From assembly GCA_028873845.1 (NCBI GenBank), contig JAPPNO010000044.1, positions 1 through 55,651 on the forward strand: a stretch of 55,651 bases of DNA, written 5' to 3'. Positions within the stretch are counted from its first letter, which is position 1; every line of letters begins with the position of its first letter. This DNA comes from Gemmatimonadota bacterium (GTDB lineage: Bacteria > Gemmatimonadota > Gemmatimonadetes > Longimicrobiales > Gaopeijiaceae). Made by a program: the position numbers and the translations under genes. This document shows positions 27,908 through 39,017 of the stretch, piece after piece. The notes beneath the pieces were generated by a model. It did not search any database. It saw only the letters and a program-made list of their open reading frames with translations, and had not been told where the DNA came from.

Positions 27908-29355
27908 GACTCCGCACCCGCGAGCTGCCGGTCTTCCCGGTGGCGGCCGGCCCGGTGCGGCCCGGCGTCGATCCCGGCGTACGCGCGGTCGATCCCCGCT
28001 CCTTCGACATCGGCCCCGAGGACGGGCCGCGCCTGGGTCTCGTCACCCTGGGGTGCGACAAGAACACGGTCGACTCGGAGCACATGATGGCCGCCCTGGC
28101 CGCGGCCGGCGCGCGCGTCACCAGCGACGTGGAGAACGCGGACGTGGTGGTGGTGAACACCTGCGGCTTCATCGACGCGGCCAAGGAGCAGTCCATCGAC
28201 ACGATCCTCAACGCCTGCGCGCTGAAGGAGCGCGGCCGGGTGAAGGCGGTGGCCGCCGTGGGGTGCATGGTGCAGCGCTACCGCGACGACCTGGAACGGG
28301 AGATCCCGGAGGTGGACCTCTTCCTGGGCATCGCCGAGATGTCGCGCCTGGTGCCGGAGCTCCGGGCGCGCGGGCACATCCCCGACGGCTTCGTACACAA
28401 CATGGAGCGCCCGCTGCGGATCCTGGCCACGGAGACGCCCCACGTCTCCTTCCTCAAGATCAGCGAGGGGTGCGACCACCGCTGCGCCTTCTGCGCCATC
28501 CCGCACATGCGGGGCCTCCACCGCTCGGCCGACCTGGACAGCCTGGTGGCCGAGGCCCGCGGGCTGGGGGAGCAGGGGGTGCGCGAACTCAACATCGTCT
28601 CGCAGGACACCACCTGGTACGGCCGCGACCTCTGGCGCCACGACCGCTCCGCCCCGCTGCTGCAGGACCTCCTGGAGGCGCTGCTCGACGGGACCGGGGT
28701 CGAATGGTACCGGCTGCTCTACATGTACCCGTCGGGGATCACCCCCGCGCTGGTCTCGCTGCTCGCGCGGGAGCCCCGGCTGCTGCCGTACCTGGACATG
28801 CCCCTGCAGCACGGCAGCGACCGCGTGCTCGCCCGCATGCGCCGGCCGGAGCGGCAGCGGACGGTGCGCGAACGGGTGCGCCGGCTGCGCGCCGAGATCG
28901 AGGACCTGACGCTGCGCACCACCGTCATCGTGGGCTTCCCCGGCGAGACCGACGGGGACGTCCGCATCATGCTGGATTTTCTCGAGGAGATCCGTTTCGA
29001 CCGTCTGGGGGCTTTCGCGTACTCGATCGAAGAGGGGACGGCCGCGGCGGAGATGCCCGGCCAGGTGCCGGACGAAGTGAAGGCGGAACGGCTGGAGATG
29101 GTGATGGAGCGGCAGCGCGAGATCTCGTGGGAATCCAACCAGGCGTGGGTGGGGCGCCGCGCCGAGGTGCTGGTGGACTCGCTGAATCCGGGCGAAAACG
29201 GGCACGATGCGGTGGGCCGCACCGGAGGCCAGGCCCCCGAGGTGGACGGGCGGACGTACCTGACCGGTGCCGCTTCGGTTCGCCCGGGTGATATCGTTGA
29301 AGTGGAGATTGTGGACGCCGGCGACTACGACCTGACAGGGAGGCCGACAGCATGA
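27904..29355 (+). CDS. rimO: ribosomal protein S12 methylthiotransferase RimO
   Basis: Radical-SAM enzyme that methylthiolates S12 aspartate. The 483-residue protein has the UPF0004 domain with three cluster cysteines (LGCDKNTVDSEH, VNTCGFID, VGCMVQRY), the radical-SAM motif CDHRCAFC and a C-terminal TRAM domain. About 40 residues precede the usual family start; the ATG at 27904 overlaps lolA by 4 bp (ATGA), while a GTG near 27955 would shorten the extension. DKNTVDSE rather than MiaB-type features supports RimO. Confidence 0.95.
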   Translation: MRLRTRELPVFPVAAGPVRPGVDPGVRAVDPRSFDIGPEDGPRLGLVTLGCDKNTVDSEHMMAALAAAGARVTSDVENADVVVVNTCGFIDAAKEQSIDTILNACALKERGRVKAVAAVGCMVQRYRDDLEREIPEVDLFLGIAEMSRLVPELRARGHIPDGFVHNMERPLRILATETPHVSFLKISEGCDHRCAFCAIPHMRGLHRSADLDSLVAEARGLGEQGVRELNIVSQDTTWYGRDLWRHDRSAPLLQDLLEALLDGTGVEWYRLLYMYPSGITPALVSLLAREPRLLPYLDMPLQHGSDRVLARMRRPERQRTVRERVRRLRAEIEDLTLRTTVIVGFPGETDGDVRIMLDFLEEIRFDRLGAFAYSIEEGTAAAEMPGQVPDEVKAERLEMVMERQREISWESNQAWVGRRAEVLVDSLNPGENGHDAVGRTGGQAPEVDGRTYLTGAASVRPGDIVEVEIVDAGDYDLTGRPTA

Positions 29356-30377
29356 AGGAGGGCGACCGCGGCAAGGTGCGCATCGGGGTGATCGGCACGG
29401 GTGCGATCTGCCAGCTCATGCACCTCCCGATCCTCTCCGAGCGGCGCGACGTGGAGGTGGCGGCGGTCGCCGACCTGGACGACCTGAAGGCGCAGAGCGT
29501 CGCCCGCCGCTTCGGGGTGGGCAGGGTGCTCGACGACGACGCGCTGGTGGCCGACGACGAGATCCAGGGGGTGGTGATCAGCGCTCCCAGCTTCGTGCAC
29601 GAGAGCCTGGCCAGAGCGTGTCTGAAGGCAGGAAAACACTCGCTCGTGGAGCGTCCCCTGGCGCTGTCGGCGGGTGGCGTGCGGTGGATCATGAAGGCCG
29701 CCGGGGAGGCGGGACGGGGCGTGATCCTGGGAATGGCGCACCGGTATCAGCCGAATGTGCGCGCGCTCCGGTCGGCGATCGCCGATGGGGTGCTGGGGAA
29801 GGTCGGTTCGGTTCGGGTGACGTGGCTCAACCGTGCGGTGCGCCGTCCGCGCGGGGGGTGGCGGCGGCGGGCGCTGGAGTCGGGGGGCGGAGCGCTGATG
29901 GATCTGGGAGTACCCGCGCTCGACCTGGCGCTGTGGACCATGGGATACCCGGAGGTGGCGCGCGTCTCGGCGATGACCCCGGGAGACGGCTTCGACGTCG
30001 AGGAGGAGGCGCATCTGTACGCGGTCACGCGGGACGGTGTCGCGGTCTCGCTCGCGGCGAGCTGGCGTCTTCACGGCCCTGACGACCGCCACCAGCTCGA
30101 AGTGCTCGGGTCGGAGGGATCGGCGGTGCTGCTGCCGTTGTCGATCCACCGCGAAGTGGCGGGGCGCACCGTCGACGCAACACCCCGCTACCCCACCCCG
30201 CGCGGCGGCGAGACCCTGTTCACCAATGGATTCCGGCGGCTTCTGGACCACTTCGTGGCGGTCGTGGCGGGACGGGTGGAGGCGCCTCCACCGGCCGAGC
30301 AGGCCGCGCTGATGGATCTCGTCGAGGCCGCCTACGAATCGGCGCGAAAGGGCCGCGAGGTCGAACTGGCGACCTGA
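29352..30377 (+). CDS. Gfo/Idh/MocA-family oxidoreductase-like protein with altered active site
   Basis: The 341-residue protein has the Rossmann motif GVIGTGAIC (12-20) and the C-terminal alpha/beta domain of the family. Two signatures deviate: the usual EKP reads ERP (Glu100-Arg101-Pro102), and the DxGxHxxD motif reads DLGVPALD (184-191), replacing the expected histidine by Pro188. NAD(P) binding seems retained, but catalysis by the usual mechanism is doubtful. It overlaps rimO by 4 bp and lnt by 1 bp. Substrate unknown. Confidence 0.85.
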   Translation: MKEGDRGKVRIGVIGTGAICQLMHLPILSERRDVEVAAVADLDDLKAQSVARRFGVGRVLDDDALVADDEIQGVVISAPSFVHESLARACLKAGKHSLVERPLALSAGGVRWIMKAAGEAGRGVILGMAHRYQPNVRALRSAIADGVLGKVGSVRVTWLNRAVRRPRGGWRRRALESGGGALMDLGVPALDLALWTMGYPEVARVSAMTPGDGFDVEEEAHLYAVTRDGVAVSLAASWRLHGPDDRHQLEVLGSEGSAVLLPLSIHREVAGRTVDATPRYPTPRGGETLFTNGFRRLLDHFVAVVAGRVEAPPPAEQAALMDLVEAAYESARKGREVELAT

Positions 30378-31954
30378 TGGCGACCGGCCGGCCGCGTGGA
30401 GGGGGTGGGGTCCTCCTGGCGGTCGCCTCGGGTGTGGCGATCGGCGCGACCTTCTCTCCTTTCGGGGGTCCGGTCCTGCCATTCCTGGCCTTCGCGCCGC
30501 TGGCGATGGCGCTCGCGCCCGGCCGGTCCGGCTCCGCGCCCGCCGGCCCCGCCGCCCCGTTCGTGCACGGGTTCCTGGCGGCCGCCACCGCTCACGCGAT
30601 CGGCCTGTACTGGATGGTGCCGGCCCTGGCCTGGAGGACACGGCTGGCGGTGCCGGTCTATCTGCTCGTCGTGGCCATGCTCGGGGTACTGGGGGGTGCG
30701 GCCTGTGCGGGTGCACTGGCGCTCCACCGCCGGAGGAGGTGGCCGCTGCCGGTGGCCCTGGCGGCCTGCTGGACGGGGTTCGAGTGGGCGGCCACGCACG
30801 TGCCGGGCGTGTCGTATGCGTGGCTGAACGCGGGGGGTTCGCTGGGGTGGCATCCGTCGGCGGCCGCGGGGGTCGAGGTGCTGGGCGCGCGCTTCCTCAC
30901 GTTCTGGACGGTGGCGGTGGGGGGTGGCGTGGGGGTGATCGGGCTGAGGCTCGGCAAGGCCGGCGCCACCGCGCTGGTGCGTCCGGCGGTCCTGTTGTCG
31001 GTTGTGGCCGGGGTGCCCCTGGTGGCGGGTCAGCTGCGCCAGCGGACGTTCGAGGGAGGCGACGTGGCCGCGACGGTGGCGGCGGTGCAGGCGGGGCACG
31101 GCGGGGGCGGCGCGGAGGGGGCGGCCGCGCTGGAACGGTGGCTCGAACCCCTTCGCGAACTGCGGGTGGCGCGTCCCTTCGATGTGGCCGTCTTCCCGGA
31201 GCGCTTCCTGGCCGCCCCTCTCGGCGACCGGGAGGACGGCACGGCCCTGCCCATGACGCTGCGGGTCGCGGACTTCGCCGGGGCGCTCGGTGCGGCCACG
31301 CTGGTGGGGGCGCTCGACATCGAGCCCGCGGAGAACGGTCGCGACACCGTCTGGTACAATGCGGCCTTCGTTCAGCCGGCGGGCGGCGCGCTCTCTCGGG
31401 CGTACCGCAAGGACCGCCTGGTACCCGGCCTGGAAAACACGGCGGTCCCGGAGGGCGCATTCGGGCTCACCAGCCGCGGGTACGGGCGGGGCCGGGACCC
31501 GCGACCGCTTCCCCTGGGCGGCGGAGCGGTAGGCGCGATGGTGTGTTACGACTCGGCATACGGCCCGACGGCGCGGGCCCTGGTGCGCCGCGGTGCCGAG
31601 TGGCTGGCCGTGCTGTCCAACGACGACTGGCTGGATCCGGACAAGCCCTTCCGCGCCACGTGGGCGTACTGGCAGCACGCGACGCATGCGCGGCTGCGGG
31701 CGATGGAGAACCGGGTCTCGGTGGTCCAGGTGGCCGCGACCGGGCACACCTTTGCCGTATCGCCCGGGGGCCGGGCATCCGCCTCCGCGCTGGAGGCCGG
31801 GGAAGAGGGCATCGCGGTCCTGCCGGTGCGGCGCCGGGGCGCCCAGACCCTGTACACCCGGCTGGGAGACGTGTTGGGACTGGCCTGTTTCGCGGTGTTC
31901 GCGCTGGGTGTGGTGGTGGACCAGGCGCGCGGCACACGGGGGCGGCATTCCTGA
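30377..31954 (+). CDS. lnt: apolipoprotein N-acyltransferase Lnt
   Basis: Adds the third acyl chain to lipoproteins in the inner membrane. The 525-residue protein has about six N-terminal membrane segments and a periplasmic nitrilase-like domain with the catalytic triad visible as FPERF (Glu275), YRKDRLVPG (Lys345) and MVCYDS (Cys390), then a final membrane helix (about 495-515). It fits with LolA upstream and the lipoproteins of the Tol region. The start overlaps the preceding stop by 1 bp. Confidence 0.93.
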   Translation: MATGRPRGGGGVLLAVASGVAIGATFSPFGGPVLPFLAFAPLAMALAPGRSGSAPAGPAAPFVHGFLAAATAHAIGLYWMVPALAWRTRLAVPVYLLVVAMLGVLGGAACAGALALHRRRRWPLPVALAACWTGFEWAATHVPGVSYAWLNAGGSLGWHPSAAAGVEVLGARFLTFWTVAVGGGVGVIGLRLGKAGATALVRPAVLLSVVAGVPLVAGQLRQRTFEGGDVAATVAAVQAGHGGGGAEGAAALERWLEPLRELRVARPFDVAVFPERFLAAPLGDREDGTALPMTLRVADFAGALGAATLVGALDIEPAENGRDTVWYNAAFVQPAGGALSRAYRKDRLVPGLENTAVPEGAFGLTSRGYGRGRDPRPLPLGGGAVGAMVCYDSAYGPTARALVRRGAEWLAVLSNDDWLDPDKPFRATWAYWQHATHARLRAMENRVSVVQVAATGHTFAVSPGGRASASALEAGEEGIAVLPVRRRGAQTLYTRLGDVLGLACFAVFALGVVVDQARGTRGRHS

Positions 31955-32032
31955 CCGGGACCGGCAGGCTCTATCTTCAGAGTCGGCTTCGATCCGGCTC
32001 GGCCGAGGCCCTTCCCCCTTCCACCCGGGACC

Positions 32033-33129
<1,097 letters not shown>

Positions 33130-33130
<1 letters not shown>

Positions 33131-34014
33131 TGGCCGCACGGGCAACCGCGCCGGAGCAGCGCGTGTGGACGGTCATGGACGTTATCCGCGCCAGCGGCGA
33201 ATACCTCGACGGAAAGGGGCTGGAACACGGCCGCCTCGACGCCGAACACCTGCTCGCGCACGTTCTCGGACTGGGTCGCCTTCACCTCTACCTCGATTTC
33301 GACCGCCCGCTCACCCCGGCTGAACGGGGGCGCTTCAAACCTCTGCTCCGGCGCAGGGCCGCCCGCGAACCGCTTCAGTACATCCTCGGCACCGCCCCGT
33401 TTCGCGACCTCGTCCTCAATGTCGACCGCAGGGTCGCCATCCCCCGCCCGGAGACCGAGTACCTGATCGACGTCCTCCTCCGCGCCGCCGGCGAGGACCG
33501 GGTGTTCGCATCCGCGCTGGACGTGGGGACCGGGTCCGGAGCCATCGCGCTGGCGCTGGCCGCGGAAGGGCTGGCCCGTTCGGTGACCGCGACGGACCTT
33601 TCGGCTCCCGCCCTCGCCGCGGCGAGGAACAACGCTGCCGCGGCTGGTGTCACGACGATCGACTTCGTGAAGGGGCCCCTGCTGGAGCCCGTGGCCGGGC
33701 GGACCTTCGACCTGGTGCTGTCCAATCCGCCCTATCTGAGCGAGAAGGAATGGCGGAGCGCACAGCCCGAGGTGAGGATGTGGGAACCCCGCATGGCCAT
33801 GGTGGGCGGTGCGGACGGGCTGGAGGTGGTACGGGGGCTGGTGTGTGGTCTGGGCGCCGTTCTGCGCCCCGGGGGATGGGTGGGGCTGGAGCTGGGAAAC
33901 TCGCAGGCGGAAGCGGTCGTACGCGTGCTGGAGGCGTTGCCCGGCATGGGTTCCGTACGTGCTCATGACGACCTGACCGGCCGACCGCGCTATGTTGTTG
34001 CACGAAAGCACTGA
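33130..34014 (+). CDS. prmC: release factor glutamine methyltransferase PrmC
   Basis: SAM-dependent N5-methylation of the GGQ glutamine of release factors. The 294-residue protein has the N-terminal helical domain, SAM-binding motif DVGTGSG (131-137) and the catalytic NPPY (199-202). Directly follows prfA in the standard prfA-prmC pair. Confidence 0.96.
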
Positions 34015-34055
34015 GGGATCACGGGCATACCAGGTAGTCTGACGGGAGCGAAACG

Positions 34056-34415
34056 ATGGCGGAGATTCACGAGATGGCGGAGTCGCTGGGCCGGGCCCTG
34101 GGGCGGACTGCGGAGTACCGTATGCTGGCCAGCGCAATCGAGAGCGCCGACAACGACCGCGACATGGTGGCTCTGACGAACGAGGTGCAGGGGCTGCAGG
34201 AGGTGCTGCGGGCGGCGGCGCAGAAGGGCGACGAGCTTCCGGCGGCCGAGATGGAACAGCTGGAGGCCGCCATGGGGAAGCTGCAGGCCTCTTCGGTCTA
34301 CCAGAGCGTGGTGGCCGCGCAGGCCAACTTCGACCGGATCATGCACCGGGTGGACGCCTCCATCCAGGAGGGAATACGCAAGGGCGCGGCCTCCCCCATC
34401 ATCCTGGCCACATGA
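34056..34415 (+). CDS. YlbF/YmcA-family small helical protein
   Basis: A 119-residue, all-helical protein resembling the Com_YlbF family (YlbF, YmcA, YheA). In Bacillus, YlbF and YmcA act with YaaT in RNA maturation and developmental control. The motif EMEQLEAAMGKLQASSVYQ and the surrounding amphipathic helices fit. GGAGCGAAACG precedes the ATG; the end overlaps the next gene by 4 bp. The role in a diderm is not known to me. Confidence 0.75.
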   Translation: MAEIHEMAESLGRALGRTAEYRMLASAIESADNDRDMVALTNEVQGLQEVLRAAAQKGDELPAAEMEQLEAAMGKLQASSVYQSVVAAQANFDRIMHRVDASIQEGIRKGAASPIILAT

Positions 34416-35116
34416 GCGCCACCGTGTCCGAGAGCCGCGCCACCCCCGCACCACCCCGCCCCCGGAAATCGATCTCCAGCCTGCGCGAGCCGGTCCAGCG
34501 CGTCATCGGACCCGTCACCCGGTGGCTCATCCGGCGCCGGGTCCACCCGAACGCGATCACGGTGCTGGGATTCGTCGTGACCGTGGTCGGCGCGGTGATG
34601 TTCTCGCAGGACCATGTGCACATCGGGGGAATCCTGATTCTGCTGGGCGGCCTCCTCGACGTCTTCGACGGCAGCGTGGCCAGGGAGTCGGGACTGGCTT
34701 CCAAGTTCGGCGCCTTCTTCGACGCGACCCTCGACCGCATCTCCGAGATCGCGATGTATATCGGACTCATGACGCTCTACAACGCCTACCAGCTCGAGTT
34801 CGTCGACATCTGGATGATCTACATCATCACGCTGGCGCTCGGCGGTTCGCTCATGGTGAGCTACACGCGGGCCAAGGCCGAGTCCCTGGGGTTCGACTGT
34901 TCCGTGGGGCTCATGGAGCGCGGCGAGCGCATCCTCGTGCTGGGCCTCGGCGCGGCCATCTTCGGCCTGGCCTGGGACGGCATGGTTCTGAGTTCGATCA
35001 TCGTGATCGTGGCGCTGCTGACCAACGCCACGGCCATACAGCGCATGTTCTGGGTCTACAGGCGCGGCACCGGCGTACCTCTCGACGATGGCGGCGACGC
35101 CGCCGGAAAGGCATAG
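34412..35116 (+). CDS. CDP-alcohol phosphatidyltransferase, probable phosphatidylinositol-phosphate synthase
   Basis: Integral membrane enzyme that joins CDP-diacylglycerol to an alcohol. The 234-residue protein has the full catalytic pattern D-x2-DG-x2-AR-x8-G-x3-D-x3-D: Asp83, Asp86, Gly87, Ala90, Arg91, Gly100, Asp104, Asp108. About six hydrophobic segments are present. The next gene encodes inositol-phosphate synthase 6 bp downstream, so the alcohol is most likely inositol 1-phosphate (as in mycobacterial PgsA1). Phosphatidylglycerophosphate synthase is the main alternative. Confidence 0.85.
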   Translation: MSATVSESRATPAPPRPRKSISSLREPVQRVIGPVTRWLIRRRVHPNAITVLGFVVTVVGAVMFSQDHVHIGGILILLGGLLDVFDGSVARESGLASKFGAFFDATLDRISEIAMYIGLMTLYNAYQLEFVDIWMIYIITLALGGSLMVSYTRAKAESLGFDCSVGLMERGERILVLGLGAAIFGLAWDGMVLSSIIVIVALLTNATAIQRMFWVYRRGTGVPLDDGGDAAGKA

Positions 35117-35122
35117 ATCTTC

Positions 35123-36439
<1,317 letters not shown>

Positions 36440-36530
36440 CGGGCGGGGCCGGGAGTCCGGGGACGAGTCCATGCGAGCACCCGATCGGCGGCGGAAGGGA
36501 CGTGTCCGCCGGCCCACCGGAAGCGATTCC

Positions 36531-37178
36531 GTGAGCCGGGGCAGGTTCATTGTCGTCGAAGGGGCCGAGGGAGTCGGGAAGTCGACCCAGGTGGGGCGGC
36601 TGGCCGCGTTCCTCGAGCGGGCCGGGCTGCCGGTCGTGTGCGGCCGGGAGCCGGGCCAGACCAGCGTCGGCGAAGGCATCCGGGAGCTGCTCCTTCACGG
36701 GAACCGCTCGACGCTGCCGCCCCACACCGAACTGCACCTCATTCTGGCGGCACGGGCGGCGTACGTCGCCGAAATCGTCGAACCCGCCCTCGCGGCGGGG
36801 AAATGGGTCGTTTCCGACCGGTTCGACCTGAGCACGTTCGCGTACCAGGGCTACGGCACCGGGATCGACGCCGGGCGGATTGCCGCGATGAACCATGACG
36901 TAACGTCAGGGTTGACGCCCGACCTGTACCTGGTTCTGGACCTGTCCGTGGAGGAGGGCATGGCCCGCCGGGCGGGCGAAGACCGGGACTGGGACCGGTT
37001 CGAGTCGGCGGGACTCGCCTTTCTTCGCAGGGTGAGACGCGGGTATGTTGAGTTGACACGGTCCCGGGAGAACGCGGTTCTGGTGCCCGCGGCCGGCGCA
37101 CCCGGGGAGGTCGAGGAGCGCATCCGGCGCGAGGTCGTCGGAGCGTTCCCCGAAACATTCGGCGGCGAGAGGGTTTAG
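36531..37178 (+). CDS. tmk: thymidylate kinase
   Basis: Phosphorylates dTMP to dTDP. From GTG 36531 the 215-residue protein opens SRGRFIVVEGAEGVGKST, with the P-loop GAEGVGKS, followed by the DRFDLSTFAYQGYG nucleotide-binding loop and a LID region. GGAAG is 8 bp upstream. An ATG at 36471 would add a basic 20-residue leader outside the family consensus. Confidence 0.94.
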   Translation: MSRGRFIVVEGAEGVGKSTQVGRLAAFLERAGLPVVCGREPGQTSVGEGIRELLLHGNRSTLPPHTELHLILAARAAYVAEIVEPALAAGKWVVSDRFDLSTFAYQGYGTGIDAGRIAAMNHDVTSGLTPDLYLVLDLSVEEGMARRAGEDRDWDRFESAGLAFLRRVRRGYVELTRSRENAVLVPAAGAPGEVEERIRREVVGAFPETFGGERV

Positions 37179-37226
37179 CAAGACAGTGGGGCTGCCGCGG
37201 TCCACGCCAACGGCGACGGAGATTCC

Positions 37227-38891
37227 ATGAGCAAGGGGAAAGCAGTGGCGGTTCCCGCGGTGATCGCCGTGCTGGCGGTCGCGAGCGGGGGCTGGTTCCT
37301 TCAGCGGGACATCGGCCTGGGTGCCAACCTCTACGTGCAGACGAGGCTGCTGGAAGAGGTGGTGAACCGGATCGAGGACCATTTCGTGGACGAGATCGAC
37401 GTGGAGGAGCTATACGACGACGCCCTCGAGTCCGTGGTCCTGTCTCTGGGCGACCCCAACTCCGCACTGTTGCAGGCGCCGGACTGGGAAGACATGCAGA
37501 TCCGGACGCGGGGCGAGTACGGTGGCGTCGGACTCGAAGTCGTCCAGCGGGACAGTTTCGTGACCGTCGTGGCCCCGGTGCCGGGTACGCCGGGGTCGCG
37601 GGCGGGGCTTCGGCCGGGGGACCGGATCGTCGAGGTCGAAGGCGAGTCCGTCGTGGGGCGGAGCACCGACCAGGTGGCGCAGATACTGAGGGGCGAACCC
37701 GGGACGAGCGTGCGGATGGGCGTGCGGCGCCATGGGGTGGAGCGTGTGATCCCGTACGAACTCACCCGCGAGGTGATCCAACTGAGCGCGGTTCCCTTCG
37801 CGGTGCTGCTCGATGGCGGGGTGGGGTACGTTCCGGTCGAGATCTTCAACGGGACGACCACCCTGGAGGTCAGGGCCGCGGTCGACTCGCTGGTGGGCGA
37901 AGGCATGGAGTCGCTCATTCTCGACCTGCGCCGCAACCGCGGCGGACTCCTCATGGAAGGGGTCGGTCTGTCCGACATGTTCCTGGACGCGGGCTCATCC
38001 ATCGTCGAAGTGCGTGGACGCAACTCGCCGATCGAGCACTATCGCGCCGGGGTCGACCAGGAATACCCCGGGATGCCGGTGGTCGTGCTGGTGGGCTACG
38101 GAAGCGCGTCGGCCTCCGAAATCGTCGCCGGGGCGCTGCAGGACCATGACAGGGCCCTTCTGATCGGTGCGCCGACCTTCGGCAAGGGTTCCGTCCAATC
38201 CCTCTTCCCGGTCTCGGGGGGCCACGTGCTCAAGCTGACCACCGCGCGCTGGTTCACACCGTCGGGCCGCTCCATCCAGAAGGATCCGCCGGTGGCCGCG
38301 CTGCGCACCGAGTACGATGGAGTCATAACCTTCTCGGGAAGTCTGGTCCAGTACCCCGATCTGACGGACCGGCCCCGATTTGCCTCGGCCGGGGGACGGG
38401 TGTTGCACGGCGGAGGGGGCATCGTTCCCGATCTTTGGATTCTCCCGGACACGCTCACCGCGGAAGAGGACGAGGCGGTTCGGAAGCTGTTCGGGTTTGG
38501 CGGCCACTACGTGCAGGCGAGGCAGAGCTGGGCCGTGCGCTATCTGCAGGAACATCCGGCGCTGGAGCCCGGATTCGTGATCACGGATGCCGATCTCGCC
38601 TACTTCCACGCGTTGCTGGCCGAGCGCGACGTTGAGATGACGCTCGGGGAGCTGCTCCAGGCCCGCCGCACCGTGGAGTACGACCTGGGCAGCGAGGTCG
38701 CGCTGCAGGCGTGGGAGGACCGTGGGCGGTTCGAGCGCAACGCCGCCCTCGATACCCAGCTGCGGAAGGCGCACGAGCTCCTGCTCGCGGCGCGGAGCCC
38801 GCAGGATCTCTTCGGGCTGGCCGGCGATCCGGCCGGCGGTCCGGCGCGACTGGGCGAAGGGGGCGGCGGACGGGGTCCTTCCCCGCGCTGA
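37227..38891 (+). CDS. carboxy-terminal processing protease, S41 family (CtpA-like)
   Basis: Periplasmic PDZ protease that trims exported or envelope proteins. The 554-residue protein has an N-terminal membrane anchor (about 8-25), a PDZ domain (about 95-170, GGVGLEV to PGD), and the Ser-Lys dyad in GSASASEIVAGAL (Ser295) and PTFGKGSVQS (Lys320), at the expected spacing of 25. A C-terminal helical extension of about 140 residues is longer than in short Ctp enzymes. GGAGATTCC precedes the ATG. Confidence 0.93.
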   Translation: MSKGKAVAVPAVIAVLAVASGGWFLQRDIGLGANLYVQTRLLEEVVNRIEDHFVDEIDVEELYDDALESVVLSLGDPNSALLQAPDWEDMQIRTRGEYGGVGLEVVQRDSFVTVVAPVPGTPGSRAGLRPGDRIVEVEGESVVGRSTDQVAQILRGEPGTSVRMGVRRHGVERVIPYELTREVIQLSAVPFAVLLDGGVGYVPVEIFNGTTTLEVRAAVDSLVGEGMESLILDLRRNRGGLLMEGVGLSDMFLDAGSSIVEVRGRNSPIEHYRAGVDQEYPGMPVVVLVGYGSASASEIVAGALQDHDRALLIGAPTFGKGSVQSLFPVSGGHVLKLTTARWFTPSGRSIQKDPPVAALRTEYDGVITFSGSLVQYPDLTDRPRFASAGGRVLHGGGGIVPDLWILPDTLTAEEDEAVRKLFGFGGHYVQARQSWAVRYLQEHPALEPGFVITDADLAYFHALLAERDVEMTLGELLQARRTVEYDLGSEVALQAWEDRGRFERNAALDTQLRKAHELLLAARSPQDLFGLAGDPAGGPARLGEGGGGRGPSPR

Positions 38892-39017
38892 GCGGTCCCC
38901 CGCAAGTGTTCCCGTTTCGCCATGGCGGCGCCCGCCGGGGTCCCCCACCATGCGAATCCGGGGGGCTGATCGTGGCGCCGAGGGCCCACCGGGGCGGCCG
39001 GTAGCCGCGGCGCGGCC

